From NCBI RefSeq assembly GCF_027497195.1, contig NZ_CP114905.1, positions 4,351,001-4,415,000 on the forward strand: a stretch of 64,000 bases of DNA. The letters run 5' to 3'. The notes under the pieces were generated by a model that was not told the origin of the DNA, did no database searches, and saw only the letters and a list, made by a program, of their open reading frames with translations. The translations under genes were made by a program, and so were the position numbers. This DNA is from Streptomyces sp. WMMC500 (GTDB taxonomy: Bacteria; Actinomycetota; Actinomycetes; Streptomycetales; Streptomycetaceae). Positions 1 through 6,853 of the stretch are shown in pieces; positions within the stretch are counted from its first letter, which is position 1; every line of letters begins with the position of its first letter.

Positions 1-6
1 CGGGTG

Positions 7-429
7 ATGCGGACGGACCCCGTGGAGGAGCTGGAACGCGGCGCGCGGGAACGGCTGCACAGCCAGGTCCAGATGCACCTCGGCCTCCTGGACGTCATCG
101 CCGCGGCCCCGCCCTCGGACGCGGACCTGCTGACGGGCCTGAAGAACCTCAAGGACACGCACACCCACAGGGTGGGCCGCATCCTGGAGGACGAGGCACA
201 GAAGCTGCTCCTGTTACGCGACGGGCTGGACGAGGAGTCGTGGCGGGCGGTGGAGCCTTACGCCGCCCACCACGGCGAATGGCTCGACGGCCACCGCCGC
301 GCGCTCGCGGCACTCGACGAGACCCTGGGGCTGTCGACGGCGCTTCTCACGGGCGACAGCCCGCGGCAGGCGCTGCTGGCCGCGGTGGACGCGTTCCGCA
401 GCCACATGCTGGAACTGCGGTCGGACTGA
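7..429 (+). CDS. Hypothetical protein, about 140 aa, possibly 5'-truncated by the window edge
   Basis: I do not recognise this protein. It is charged, predicted all-helical and rich in His, with no signal peptide or membrane segment. A GTG precedes the ATG used here and no in-frame stop lies upstream within the window, so the real start may lie outside. Codon use is typical of a GC-rich actinomycete gene. One leucine codon, at 214-216, is TTA, which in Streptomyces needs the bldA tRNA. It stands alone: the next intact gene is on the other strand, about 260 bp away. Confidence 0.6.
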   Translation: MRTDPVEELERGARERLHSQVQMHLGLLDVIAAAPPSDADLLTGLKNLKDTHTHRVGRILEDEAQKLLLLRDGLDEESWRAVEPYAAHHGEWLDGHRRALAALDETLGLSTALLTGDSPRQALLAAVDAFRSHMLELRSD

Positions 430-529
430 GCGCGCGTGGGCGTTCCGCGCCTTCAGGAGTTCGGCGACGCCGCGGCGCCGCGAGTTCGCCCCACTGCCGT
501 GGAGAGGAACTCCCGAACTCCGCGCAGTC

Positions 530-690
530 GCCATCGCCGGTGATCAGCGACGTTCGCACGATGAGAGCGGCGGGAGCCACGAGGCGCACCGCGGACTCGC
601 CCGCGGCTTTCGCGGCGCCGTACGGCGTGGCCGGATCCGGTGTCGCCGTTTCGTCGTAGGTGGTCCGTACGCCGGAGAAGACCGCGTCGC
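530..690 (-). pseudogene. Remnant of an RmlD/NAD-dependent epimerase-type oxidoreductase
   Basis: A stretch of about 50 codons reads on the minus strand like the middle of an extended short-chain dehydrogenase of the dTDP-4-dehydrorhamnose reductase type. It has a D-x-VFSG strand, the YDE..P.P.TPYGAAKAAGE segment with the catalytic Tyr-x3-Lys, and the following LIVRTSLI strand. There is no Rossmann start before it and no C-terminal domain after it. The frame upstream is shared with shadow sequence over the TetR gene. I infer a decayed fragment left after a deletion, not a live gene. Confidence 0.55.
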
Positions 691-693
691 CTG

Positions 694-1287
694 TCAGATC
701 GTGGTCGGCAGTGCGTTTTCCAGGAGGATCTCCGCCGCTGTCCGCGCGTGCCGGCCGTAGTTCGACTCGCCCAGCACCATGGCGCGGCTGGCGGCGCCGT
801 CCGCGAGGGTCACGAGTTGCTCGGCGAGGACGGCGGGCTCGCGGCAGCCCAGTTCCGCTACCAGGTCGGTCACCAGCCGCACCATCAGCAGTTTCTGTTC
901 GCGGGCGTAGGAGTGGACCGCGTTCTGCGGGTCGGGGAACTCCACGGCGGCGTCGATGAACGGGCATCCGCGCACGGGATCCGTCCCGGCCGGGGGCGGG
1001 TCGAACAGTGCGAGGATTCGCTCCTTGGCGGGGATGTCCTCGCGGGTCAGCGCGCCCTCCAGGGTGCGCCCCGTCGAGGAGAGGTCCTTGAGGTGGGCGA
1101 GGACCAGCTCGTCTTTGGTCCTGAAGTGCGCGTAGAGGGTGCGCTTGGACACCGGCGCCCGCTGCGCGATCTGCTCCATGCCGGTCGCGTTGATCCCCTG
1201 GGCCGCGAACAGTCCGGCCGCGGCGGCCAGGATGCGCTCCCGCCCTCCGCGCCCCTGCCGTCGGGACGCCGTCGTCGTCGTGGTCAT
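694..1287 (-). CDS. TetR/AcrR family transcriptional repressor
   Basis: A 197-residue protein with the TetR N-terminal helix-turn-helix at about residues 15-62, including RERILAAAAGLFAAQG and the recognition region VSKRTLYAHFRTKDEL. The C-terminal all-helical ligand domain has the usual family length. It is divergent from the nitroreductase gene; the 102-bp space between them holds two copies of an 18-bp inverted repeat, one next to each start. I infer autoregulation plus repression of the nitroreductase. The effector cannot be told from sequence, but an electrophile or nitro/quinone compound would fit the partner. Confidence 0.9.
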   Translation of the reverse strand: MTTTTTASRRQGRGGRERILAAAAGLFAAQGINATGMEQIAQRAPVSKRTLYAHFRTKDELVLAHLKDLSSTGRTLEGALTREDIPAKERILALFDPPPAGTDPVRGCPFIDAAVEFPDPQNAVHSYAREQKLLMVRLVTDLVAELGCREPAVLAEQLVTLADGAASRAMVLGESNYGRHARTAAEILLENALPTTI

Positions 1288-1294
1288 GACGTAA

Positions 1295-1312
1295 GTATAC
1301 GTTCTCGTTTAC
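1295..1312. promoter_or_regulatory. TetR-type operator, copy 1
   Basis: GTATAC, a 6-base spacer (GTTCTC), then GTTTAC. It is an imperfect inverted repeat just upstream of the TetR start and nearly matches the second copy 35 bp further on. Spacing and position fit a TetR autoregulatory site. Confidence 0.6.
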
Positions 1313-1347
1313 TTCGGCGGGGGTGGCTGGCTATAGTGCGACTTCAG

Positions 1348-1365
1348 GTAAACGCTTCTGTTTAC
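1348..1365. promoter_or_regulatory. TetR-type operator, copy 2
   Basis: GTAAAC, a 6-base spacer (GCTTCT), then GTTTAC. This is a perfect 6+6 inverted repeat ending 24 bp before the nitroreductase ATG. It shares arm sequence, spacer length and orientation with copy 1. Confidence 0.65.
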
Positions 1366-1389
1366 TTCAGGGATCCTGAGGAGAGTTCC

Positions 1390-2130
1390 ATGAGCGGACC
1401 GGTCTTCACCCGGACACGCACGAGCGAGGCGCCCACCGGCGCGACACAGACGGGCGGGACACGAACGTCGGAGTACACCGAGCATCTGATCCGCGGGCGC
1501 CGCGCGATCCGCGCATTCCGTCCCGACCCGGTACCCGAGGACACTCTGCGCGGGGTCTTCTCCCTGGCCGGCGCCGCGCCGTCCAATTCCAACGCGCAGC
1601 CGTGGCGGATCGAGGTGGTCGGTGGCGCACGGCGAGACCGTCTGGCCGACGCCCTGCGAACGGCCCACGCCGAGCAACGCGTCACGGCCGACTACCCGTA
1701 CTCCGAGGACATGTACGCCCCCGTCCACCAGGAACGGCGGGCCGCCTTCGGCGCCGGTGTGTACGGAGCGCTGGGCATCGACCCCGACGACCACCCGGCA
1801 CGCGCGGCCTACGACGTGGAGAGCCTGGGCTTCTACGGGGCGCCCCATGCCGCGTTCCTGTTCGTCACCGGCGACGGCGGGCCGCGACTGGCCGCCGACG
1901 CCGGCGCCTACCTGCAGACGCTGTTGCTGGCCATGACCGGCTACGGCGTGGCCAGTTGCCCGCAGGGCCTGCTCAGCTTCTACGCCGACACCGTCCGCGA
2001 CCAACTTGGAGTGGACGAGGGGAAGCTGCTCGTGGGTGTCTCCTTCGGCTACGCCGTCGAGAACGCGCCGGTGAACCGGGTCGCGACCGGCCGGGCGGCC
2101 CTGGAGGCAACCACCACATTCCACACCTAG
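1390..2130 (+). CDS. Nitroreductase family FMN oxidoreductase
   Basis: A 246-residue cytoplasmic flavoenzyme of the NAD(P)H nitroreductase fold. Near the N-terminus it has the family start RGRRAIRAFRPDPVPEDTL, and then APSNSNAQPWRIEVV, the FMN-binding loop with conserved Ser/Asn and QPW. The C-terminal part carries the glycine-rich LLAMTGYGVASCPQG segment. The ATG follows a strong GAGGAGAG ribosome site. It probably reduces nitroaromatics or quinones; the physiological substrate is unknown. It is divergent from, and probably controlled by, the neighbouring TetR protein. Confidence 0.88.
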   Translation: MSGPVFTRTRTSEAPTGATQTGGTRTSEYTEHLIRGRRAIRAFRPDPVPEDTLRGVFSLAGAAPSNSNAQPWRIEVVGGARRDRLADALRTAHAEQRVTADYPYSEDMYAPVHQERRAAFGAGVYGALGIDPDDHPARAAYDVESLGFYGAPHAAFLFVTGDGGPRLAADAGAYLQTLLLAMTGYGVASCPQGLLSFYADTVRDQLGVDEGKLLVGVSFGYAVENAPVNRVATGRAALEATTTFHT

Positions 2131-2561
2131 AGTCGGTCCCGAAAACGCCGGTCACAGCTACTCGTTGAGGGCTGCGACCGATCGCCGAGGGGCCGGTGGG
2201 CGGGGGTCGGTGCGTCGAGGCGTGACTGCCCGGTCGGGGATGCCGTCGGGGCGGGGCTTGGTGCCGCGGGCTCCGGTTCGTCGAGGGGTGTGCGTCTCGA
2301 TGGGCAAAAGTCGAGGCGCGTGGGCGTTTTGGGATGATTCAGCGGGTGGGTTACCGGGAGTTTGTCTCGGTGGCGTCCACTGGGCCGTCTCGGGTTGTTG
2401 CATGTGGGGGCGAGGGCTGGGTTTGGCGCACAACGATGCTGGCGACGTCGATTCCCGGAGCCGGCCCGCGTCCCCGGAGCCGGCCCCCCGGATCGCCGAT
2501 CCGGGCGGTTCCGCCCACCCACCGGGGTTCGATCGAGGTCAGCCCTGGCTGAGCGAGTTGT
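2131..2561. other. Non-coding stretch between convergent genes
   Basis: No frame here shows a credible protein. It lies between the nitroreductase end and the end of the minus-strand zinc-ribbon gene. It holds GC-rich inverted repeats, the clearest being annotated separately at 2487-2505. Confidence 0.5.
2487..2505. terminator. Candidate bidirectional terminator hairpin
   Basis: An 8-bp perfect stem CCCGGATC / GATCCGGG closes on a GCC loop between two convergent genes. There is no T-tract, as is usual in this GC range. Confidence 0.4.
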
Positions 2562-3059
2562 TCACAGGTAGAGCTGCCGGTCGCAATCCCGGCAGTAGGT
2601 CTTGCCGTCGCGCTTTTCGGTACGCGGGTGTGTGCAGCCCTCTGTCCGGCTGCCCGGGTCGCGGCGGCGGGGTAACGCCTCGGCCGGGTCGCCCACTGCC
2701 GCAAGGTGGCGCCCGGTGGGCAGGGCGCGCGGCGGTGGCGCGTGGGGTGGCAGCGTGAGGGTGGCGTAGCGGGCGGCGCGGTGGCCGCGGCGGTCGTGGG
2801 CGTGGGCCTGGCGGCGGACCATGTGGTCCAGCTCGGCGATACAGGATCCGCAGGCGTACATCTCGCCGCCCGCCCCCGGCGTGATCACCGACCCGACCCA
2901 CACCACGGCCACCCCCTCCCGCCGGCAGAACAGCCAACACACCCCCCGCACCCACGCGTTGCCGTCCCCGGCCCGCGCCACCGCCGGCCAGGCGTCACGC
3001 CACGGACGCTCCGCGGCGGGCAGGAACTCCTCGCCCGGCCCCGGCGGCTCGGGGCTCAC
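2562..3059 (-). CDS. Hypothetical zinc-ribbon-like protein
   Basis: A 165-residue protein of unknown function. It has two Cys pairs: CGSC at mid-protein, and at the C-terminus C-x-HPR ... CRDC, which looks like a small zinc ribbon. Trp/Cys-rich central strands (VRGVCWLFCRREGVAVVWVG) suggest a compact beta fold. The start codon is GTG and overlaps the stop of the upstream 77-aa gene by 4 bases, so the two form a translationally coupled pair. Such small proteins often sit beside XRE/DUF397 genes in Streptomyces, and one lies just upstream here on the other strand. Confidence 0.65.
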   Translation of the reverse strand: MSPEPPGPGEEFLPAAERPWRDAWPAVARAGDGNAWVRGVCWLFCRREGVAVVWVGSVITPGAGGEMYACGSCIAELDHMVRRQAHAHDRRGHRAARYATLTLPPHAPPPRALPTGRHLAAVGDPAEALPRRRDPGSRTEGCTHPRTEKRDGKTYCRDCDRQLYL

Positions 3060-3289
3060 CGGGCGGTTCCCCGCGGGCGGAGGGCGGCGGCGAGCGCGCG
3101 GGCGGTGGTGATGTTGCAGCGCCCGAGGTCGATCAGCCCGAGGGGGGCGGACCCCGTGCAGGAAACGGGATCGAGCCCCAGCGACGGCAGCACCACCCCC
3201 GCCGCCTTGAGCGCCTCCCGCAGTTCGTCACACGCCTGCCCGGCCTGTGTGACCCTGTCCGGCGTCTGGGACCTGCCCCTCGTCGCCAT
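3056..3289 (-). CDS. Hypothetical small protein, 77 aa
   Basis: A short soluble protein without recognisable catalytic motifs. The helix QACDELREALKAAGVVLPSLGLDP is followed by a segment ending in LGRCNITTARALAAAL. The ATG is preceded by GGAG at good spacing, which supports translation. It is the first gene of a two-gene operon with the downstream zinc-ribbon-like gene (4-base overlap). It is divergent from the XRE regulator gene, with 146 bp between them that must hold both promoters. Confidence 0.65.
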   Translation of the reverse strand: MATRGRSQTPDRVTQAGQACDELREALKAAGVVLPSLGLDPVSCTGSAPLGLIDLGRCNITTARALAAALRPRGTAR

Positions 3290-3435
3290 TTTCCGTCACT
3301 CCTGACTTTGCTTTCCTGCCGTCCCTCTTCCGGGGCGGGAAATTACGGTCTGTGCCCCAAGCATCGTCCTCCCGACGTACTCTCAACAGGCCAAACGGCT
3401 TTCCAAGGCACCTGGCAAGAAGGTGAATTGAACGA

Positions 3436-4266
3436 ATGACCGAGCCATTATCCGAACTGAACGGTGAGCCCCGGAACGGTCTTGAGTGGTTCGGGCGCGA
3501 GGTGGCAGCGGCCCTGGCCCACAAGGGCGCCAACCAGCGCCAACTAGCGGATGCTACGGGCTACAAGGAGCCGTACGTGTCCAAGGTGAAGAACGGCAAG
3601 GCGCTGGCGTCGAGGCACTTCGCCGACGGCTGTGACCGGTACTTCGACACGTCCGGCTACTTCGTCCGTCTGCTGGTCCGGGTGAGCGAACGGGGGCATC
3701 CCGGCTGGTTCGTGCCGTACATCAACCTGGAAAAGCAGGCCGACCGGATCGAGAACTACTCCAACGCCCTGATCATGGGCATGTTGCAGACCGCGGACTA
3801 CGCGGAGGCCACGTTTCGGGCCACGCACCCGCGGGAGACCGACGAGCAGATCAAGGCCCGGGTCGACGCCAGGCTGGCCCGTCGGGAGGTCATGGAGCGC
3901 GACAAGCCGCCGCTGCTCTGGGTGATCCTGCACGAATCGACGCTGCGGACCGAAGTGGGCGGCCGGGCCGTCATGGCCGACCAGCTCCGCCACCTTGCCT
4001 CGACCGCGGGAAATCCCCACGTCACGCTTCAAGTTCTGCGCTTCAAAGCGGGTGCCCCCGCGTCGTCCCTGCCGTTTATCCTGGTAACGCCAGGCGACGG
4101 GGCAACAGTCCTGTACTCGGAGAGCAGGGGACAGGGGCACGTGACGGACTCCGCCACGGCGGTGGACAGTGCACGCACGACGTACGAGCGGCTGCGGGCC
4201 TCCGCCCGTGACCCCGACGAGTCCCTGGCTCTGATTCGAGAAATCGCGGAGGAGTACGCCAGATGA
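3436..4266 (+). CDS. XRE-family regulator with C-terminal DUF5753 domain
   Basis: A 276-residue regulator. Residues about 12-70 form an XRE helix-turn-helix (VAAALAHKGANQRQLADATG ... YVSKVKNGKAL). Residues about 95-275 match DUF5753 (NYSNALIMGMLQTADYAEA ... LWVILHESTLR ... ILVTPGDGATVLYSES). It overlaps the DUF397 gene behind it by 4 bases. Such pairs are abundant in Streptomyces; the BldB/WhiJ-like systems are the best-known relatives and act in development. Codon 5 is TTA, so translation may depend on bldA. A broken paralogue lies at about 34 kb. Confidence 0.92.
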   Translation: MTEPLSELNGEPRNGLEWFGREVAAALAHKGANQRQLADATGYKEPYVSKVKNGKALASRHFADGCDRYFDTSGYFVRLLVRVSERGHPGWFVPYINLEKQADRIENYSNALIMGMLQTADYAEATFRATHPRETDEQIKARVDARLARREVMERDKPPLLWVILHESTLRTEVGGRAVMADQLRHLASTAGNPHVTLQVLRFKAGAPASSLPFILVTPGDGATVLYSESRGQGHVTDSATAVDSARTTYERLRASARDPDESLALIREIAEEYAR

Positions 4267-4475
4267 GCAGCATGCACGGCACGCGGCCCCTGCAGTGGGT
4301 CAAGAGCACGTACAGCGGCGGCGAAGGCGGCGAGTGCATCGAGTGGGCGCCGGAGCACGCAGCCGCCACCGGTGAGTTCCTAGTCCGGGACAGCAAAGAC
4401 CCCCACGGCCCCCACCTCACCCTGACCCGCGACGGGTTCGCCGCGCTCGTGGAGTTCGCCAAGCGGCACGGCTGA
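4263..4475 (+). CDS. DUF397 domain protein
   Basis: A 70-residue DUF397 protein: W-x-KSTYSGGEGGECIEWAP, then the conserved VRDSK and LTLTRDGFAALVEFAKR. DUF397 proteins are partners of XRE/DUF5753 regulators, and this one starts inside the stop of that gene (ATGA). Its last 29 residues (GEFLVRDSKDPHGPHLTLTR onward) are almost identical to those of the second DUF397 protein at 34.5 kb, pointing to a recent duplication or gene conversion. Confidence 0.93.
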   Translation: MSSMHGTRPLQWVKSTYSGGEGGECIEWAPEHAAATGEFLVRDSKDPHGPHLTLTRDGFAALVEFAKRHG

Positions 4476-4524
4476 ACCGCCCACCCCCGACCGACCGGTC
4501 CTCGCCCTGGGGCGGGGGCCGTCG

Positions 4525-5187
4525 TCACCCCCCGGCGCACTCCACGTGGCCCCAGCCCGCGTCGTTCTTCGCGATCGTCGTACCCGCGGCGTACGGCTTG
4601 CCGCAGCGGCAGCGGCCCGGGTACTTGGCCTTCAGGGTGCCGCCGCCCGGCTTGCCTCCCGCGCGGCGCTTCGGGGCCGGCGCCCGGGTCGGGGTGTCTT
4701 CCGCCGTCGGGAGCGGGGAGCCGTGGGCCGTGCCCGCGGGGTTCTGGGTGCGGGCCGCTTCGGCGGCTGCGGCGTCGGCGGCGGCGTTGTAGGGGTCGCC
4801 GCCGACCTGGTGCGCGCGGACGTGGACCAGCCGTACCTCGCGGCCCGCGAGGCGGTCGTCGATGCTGCGTACCAGCTCCTGGTTGGCCACCGGCTTGCCC
4901 GCGGCGTTCTTCCAGCCGCGCCGCCGCCAACCGGGCAGCCAGTCGGTGACGGCGCGCATCGCGTACGTGGAGTCCATCCGCACCTCCAGCGGTACGTCCG
5001 GGTCCGTGGCCTCCAGCAGCCGCAGCAGGGCGGTCAGCTCGGCGATGTTGTTGGTCGCCTTGCCGAGCGGGCCGGCCTCCCAGCGCGCGACCGCGCCGTC
5101 CGGGCCCGCCACCACCCACGCCCAGGCGGCAGGTCCCGGGTTCGGACTCGCGGCGCCGTCGCACGCGGCGATGATCACGTCAGCCAT
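4525..5187 (-). CDS. rnhA: Ribonuclease HI with C-terminal extension
   Basis: A 220-residue protein whose first 150 residues are a type 1 RNase H domain, degrading RNA in RNA-DNA hybrids. The four acidic residues and the histidine are all visible: D10 (CDGAASPNPGPAAW), E50 (NNIAELTALL), D72 (MDSTYAM), H126 (VRAHQ) and D138 (NAAADAA). A Pro/Ala/Gly-rich linker leads to a 40-residue tail with CRCGKPY and HVEC, which looks like a zinc-binding treble. Monofunctional actinomycete homologues often carry such tails. It stands alone and is convergent with the DUF397 gene. Confidence 0.9.
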   Translation of the reverse strand: MADVIIAACDGAASPNPGPAAWAWVVAGPDGAVARWEAGPLGKATNNIAELTALLRLLEATDPDVPLEVRMDSTYAMRAVTDWLPGWRRRGWKNAAGKPVANQELVRSIDDRLAGREVRLVHVRAHQVGGDPYNAAADAAAAEAARTQNPAGTAHGSPLPTAEDTPTRAPAPKRRAGGKPGGGTLKAKYPGRCRCGKPYAAGTTIAKNDAGWGHVECAGG

Positions 5188-5269
5188 GCGGGCGATTCTT
5201 CCATCCCGGCGACCGGCGCCCGGCGGCTGCCCGGGTTCCGCGCGGTCCCGGCGGTCGGCGGTGCGGAGT

Positions 5270-6703
5270 TCAGGAGGGGCCCGCGGACTCCAGGTGCGTC
5301 AGCCGTTTCCGCCAGCGGGCCGCGTTCTCCTCCTGCCCGTACGTGGACTCGCAGGCGGCCTGGGCCCGGCAGGCGTACGCCGCCAGCTCGGGGAGGTGTA
5401 CGCGGGCCACCTCGACGAGCGAGTCGACGGCGTCGTCCCACGCCGGGTTGACGATCTTGTCGACCAGCGCGGTCCCCATCTCCATGGCCAGCTCCGCCGG
5501 GCGGGCCGAACCGCTGACCAGGGCGTGCAGGAACGGTCCGCTGGTGTGCCCCTCGTCGGCCAGATCCGCCAGCCGGCGGGCGGTATCGGTGTTCCCGGCG
5601 CGGGCGTGCACGAAGGCCAGGTCCATCGCGAACTCGGCCATCCACATGCCCGCCAGGTCGCCGCCGAGACTTCCCCCCGATACCTCGTCGGCCCGGTCGT
5701 GGTCCCCTTCGTAGAGGGCGAGCGCGAAGGTGGCCACCTGGGCGGAGCCGTTGTCGTAGATCCTGCGCAGCTCCGCCGCCGCCCGTGACAGGTCGCCCGC
5801 CTGCGCCAGGCGGTGTCCGTACTCGGCCGGGCTCTCGATGCCCGCCCGTCGGCGTGCTTCGGCGATGACGGACGCTCCGCCGAGGAAGACCTCGCCTATG
5901 GAGAAGTCGCCGCGGAACACCGCCTCCGCATAGGCCGCCCGCGCTTCCTCCTCGTGCCCTTCCTCGTGCAGTCGTAGGGCCAGTTCGAGGAGCTCGGCCG
6001 CACCTCGGTCCTGTGCGGCGTACTTGTCCTGGCCGGCCAGGAGGGCGTCGAGCTCCAGGCGGGCCTTCACTTTGGCGTACGGGTCGCCGTGGGGGAGTGC
6101 GACGGCGTGCCGGAACGCGGCGGCGGCGCCGTCGGTGTCGTCGTCCCAGAGCTCCCATCCGAGACGTACCGCTGCTTCCGCTTCGGAAACCGGACCCCAG
6201 GCGCCGGTGCCCCAGCACTGGCCTGTTCTGAGGGTCTGCGTCCAGCGCGGGTCGGTGGGCCAGACGTCGTACTCGGCCTGGGCGAGGCGCTCCTCCACGG
6301 GGCCGTGCTCGCCGGGGCGGTAGCCGCCGTTGAACGTCCCCGCGTAGAAGAGGTGGTCGAGGGTGTCGTAGGCGTTGCGGTAGTACGCCGCCAGCGCGCC
6401 GTCGACGGGTTGATGGCGCACGGCCACCCGTTCGACGCGCTCGACGAAGCGGTGGGCGTGGGCGCGGAGGAACGCGGCGTCCAGGGTCTGCGCCTGGCCG
6501 ACCTCGTCGGCCAACGGCCCGCGGGGGCGGCCCATCTCACCGTCCGCCGCTTCCCGCAGCACCTGGAGGAAGAACCCGGGGTCGGCCGGAAGCAGCGCGG
6601 CCTGGTCCCACCACGGCTCGTGGTGCACGAGCAGCACCCGCAGCCGTACCGGCCCTCCCGCGGAGTCCGCGTGCACGACGTGAATCCGGTAGATGTCGTC
6701 CAT
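5270..6703 (-). CDS. Hypothetical protein with helical-repeat C-terminus
   Basis: A 477-residue soluble protein. The first 170 residues are rich in Trp, Tyr and His (HHEPWWDQAALL, GTFNGGYRPGEHGP, VWPTDPRWTQTLRTGQCWG). From about residue 180 on it reads as TPR/Sel1-like helical pairs with Ala- and Glu-rich motifs (HEEGHEEEARAAYAEAVFRG, AQAGDLSRAAAELRRIYDNG). There is no signal peptide or membrane segment. I know of no assigned function; the helical repeats suggest a scaffold role. It stands alone between two minus-strand genes. Confidence 0.7.
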   Translation of the reverse strand: MDDIYRIHVVHADSAGGPVRLRVLLVHHEPWWDQAALLPADPGFFLQVLREAADGEMGRPRGPLADEVGQAQTLDAAFLRAHAHRFVERVERVAVRHQPVDGALAAYYRNAYDTLDHLFYAGTFNGGYRPGEHGPVEERLAQAEYDVWPTDPRWTQTLRTGQCWGTGAWGPVSEAEAAVRLGWELWDDDTDGAAAAFRHAVALPHGDPYAKVKARLELDALLAGQDKYAAQDRGAAELLELALRLHEEGHEEEARAAYAEAVFRGDFSIGEVFLGGASVIAEARRRAGIESPAEYGHRLAQAGDLSRAAAELRRIYDNGSAQVATFALALYEGDHDRADEVSGGSLGGDLAGMWMAEFAMDLAFVHARAGNTDTARRLADLADEGHTSGPFLHALVSGSARPAELAMEMGTALVDKIVNPAWDDAVDSLVEVARVHLPELAAYACRAQAACESTYGQEENAARWRKRLTHLESAGPS

Positions 6704-6790
6704 GCCGTCACCCTGGCAGGCGCCTAGGACATTCGGTGAGCCGTTTCCGCGTGGAGTCGCCCCCTGTGGTCCCTCCCCGGCAGGGCACGC

Positions 6791-6837
6791 GAAGGGGGCC
6801 TTCCGGCACCTGTACCACGCGCCGGAAGGCCCCCTTC
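6791..6837 (-). terminator. Strong rho-independent-type terminator
   Basis: A perfect 17-bp stem (6791-6807 with 6821-6837) with a 13-base loop lies directly after the stop codon of the haloperoxidase-like gene. It is one of the longest perfect hairpins in the window. Confidence 0.85.
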
Positions 6838-6853
6838 AGCTTCGGGAGGGCGG

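Noticed and set aside
640..2130. A 496-codon plus frame reading into the nitroreductase
   Set aside because: The part before 1390 is shadow of the TetR gene and contains the operator region; the true start has a strong ribosome site.
2158..2758. Overlapping frames on both strands between the nitroreductase and zinc-ribbon genes
   Set aside because: Low-complexity Arg/Pro/Gly composition without motifs or ribosome sites, typical of non-coding GC-rich DNA.
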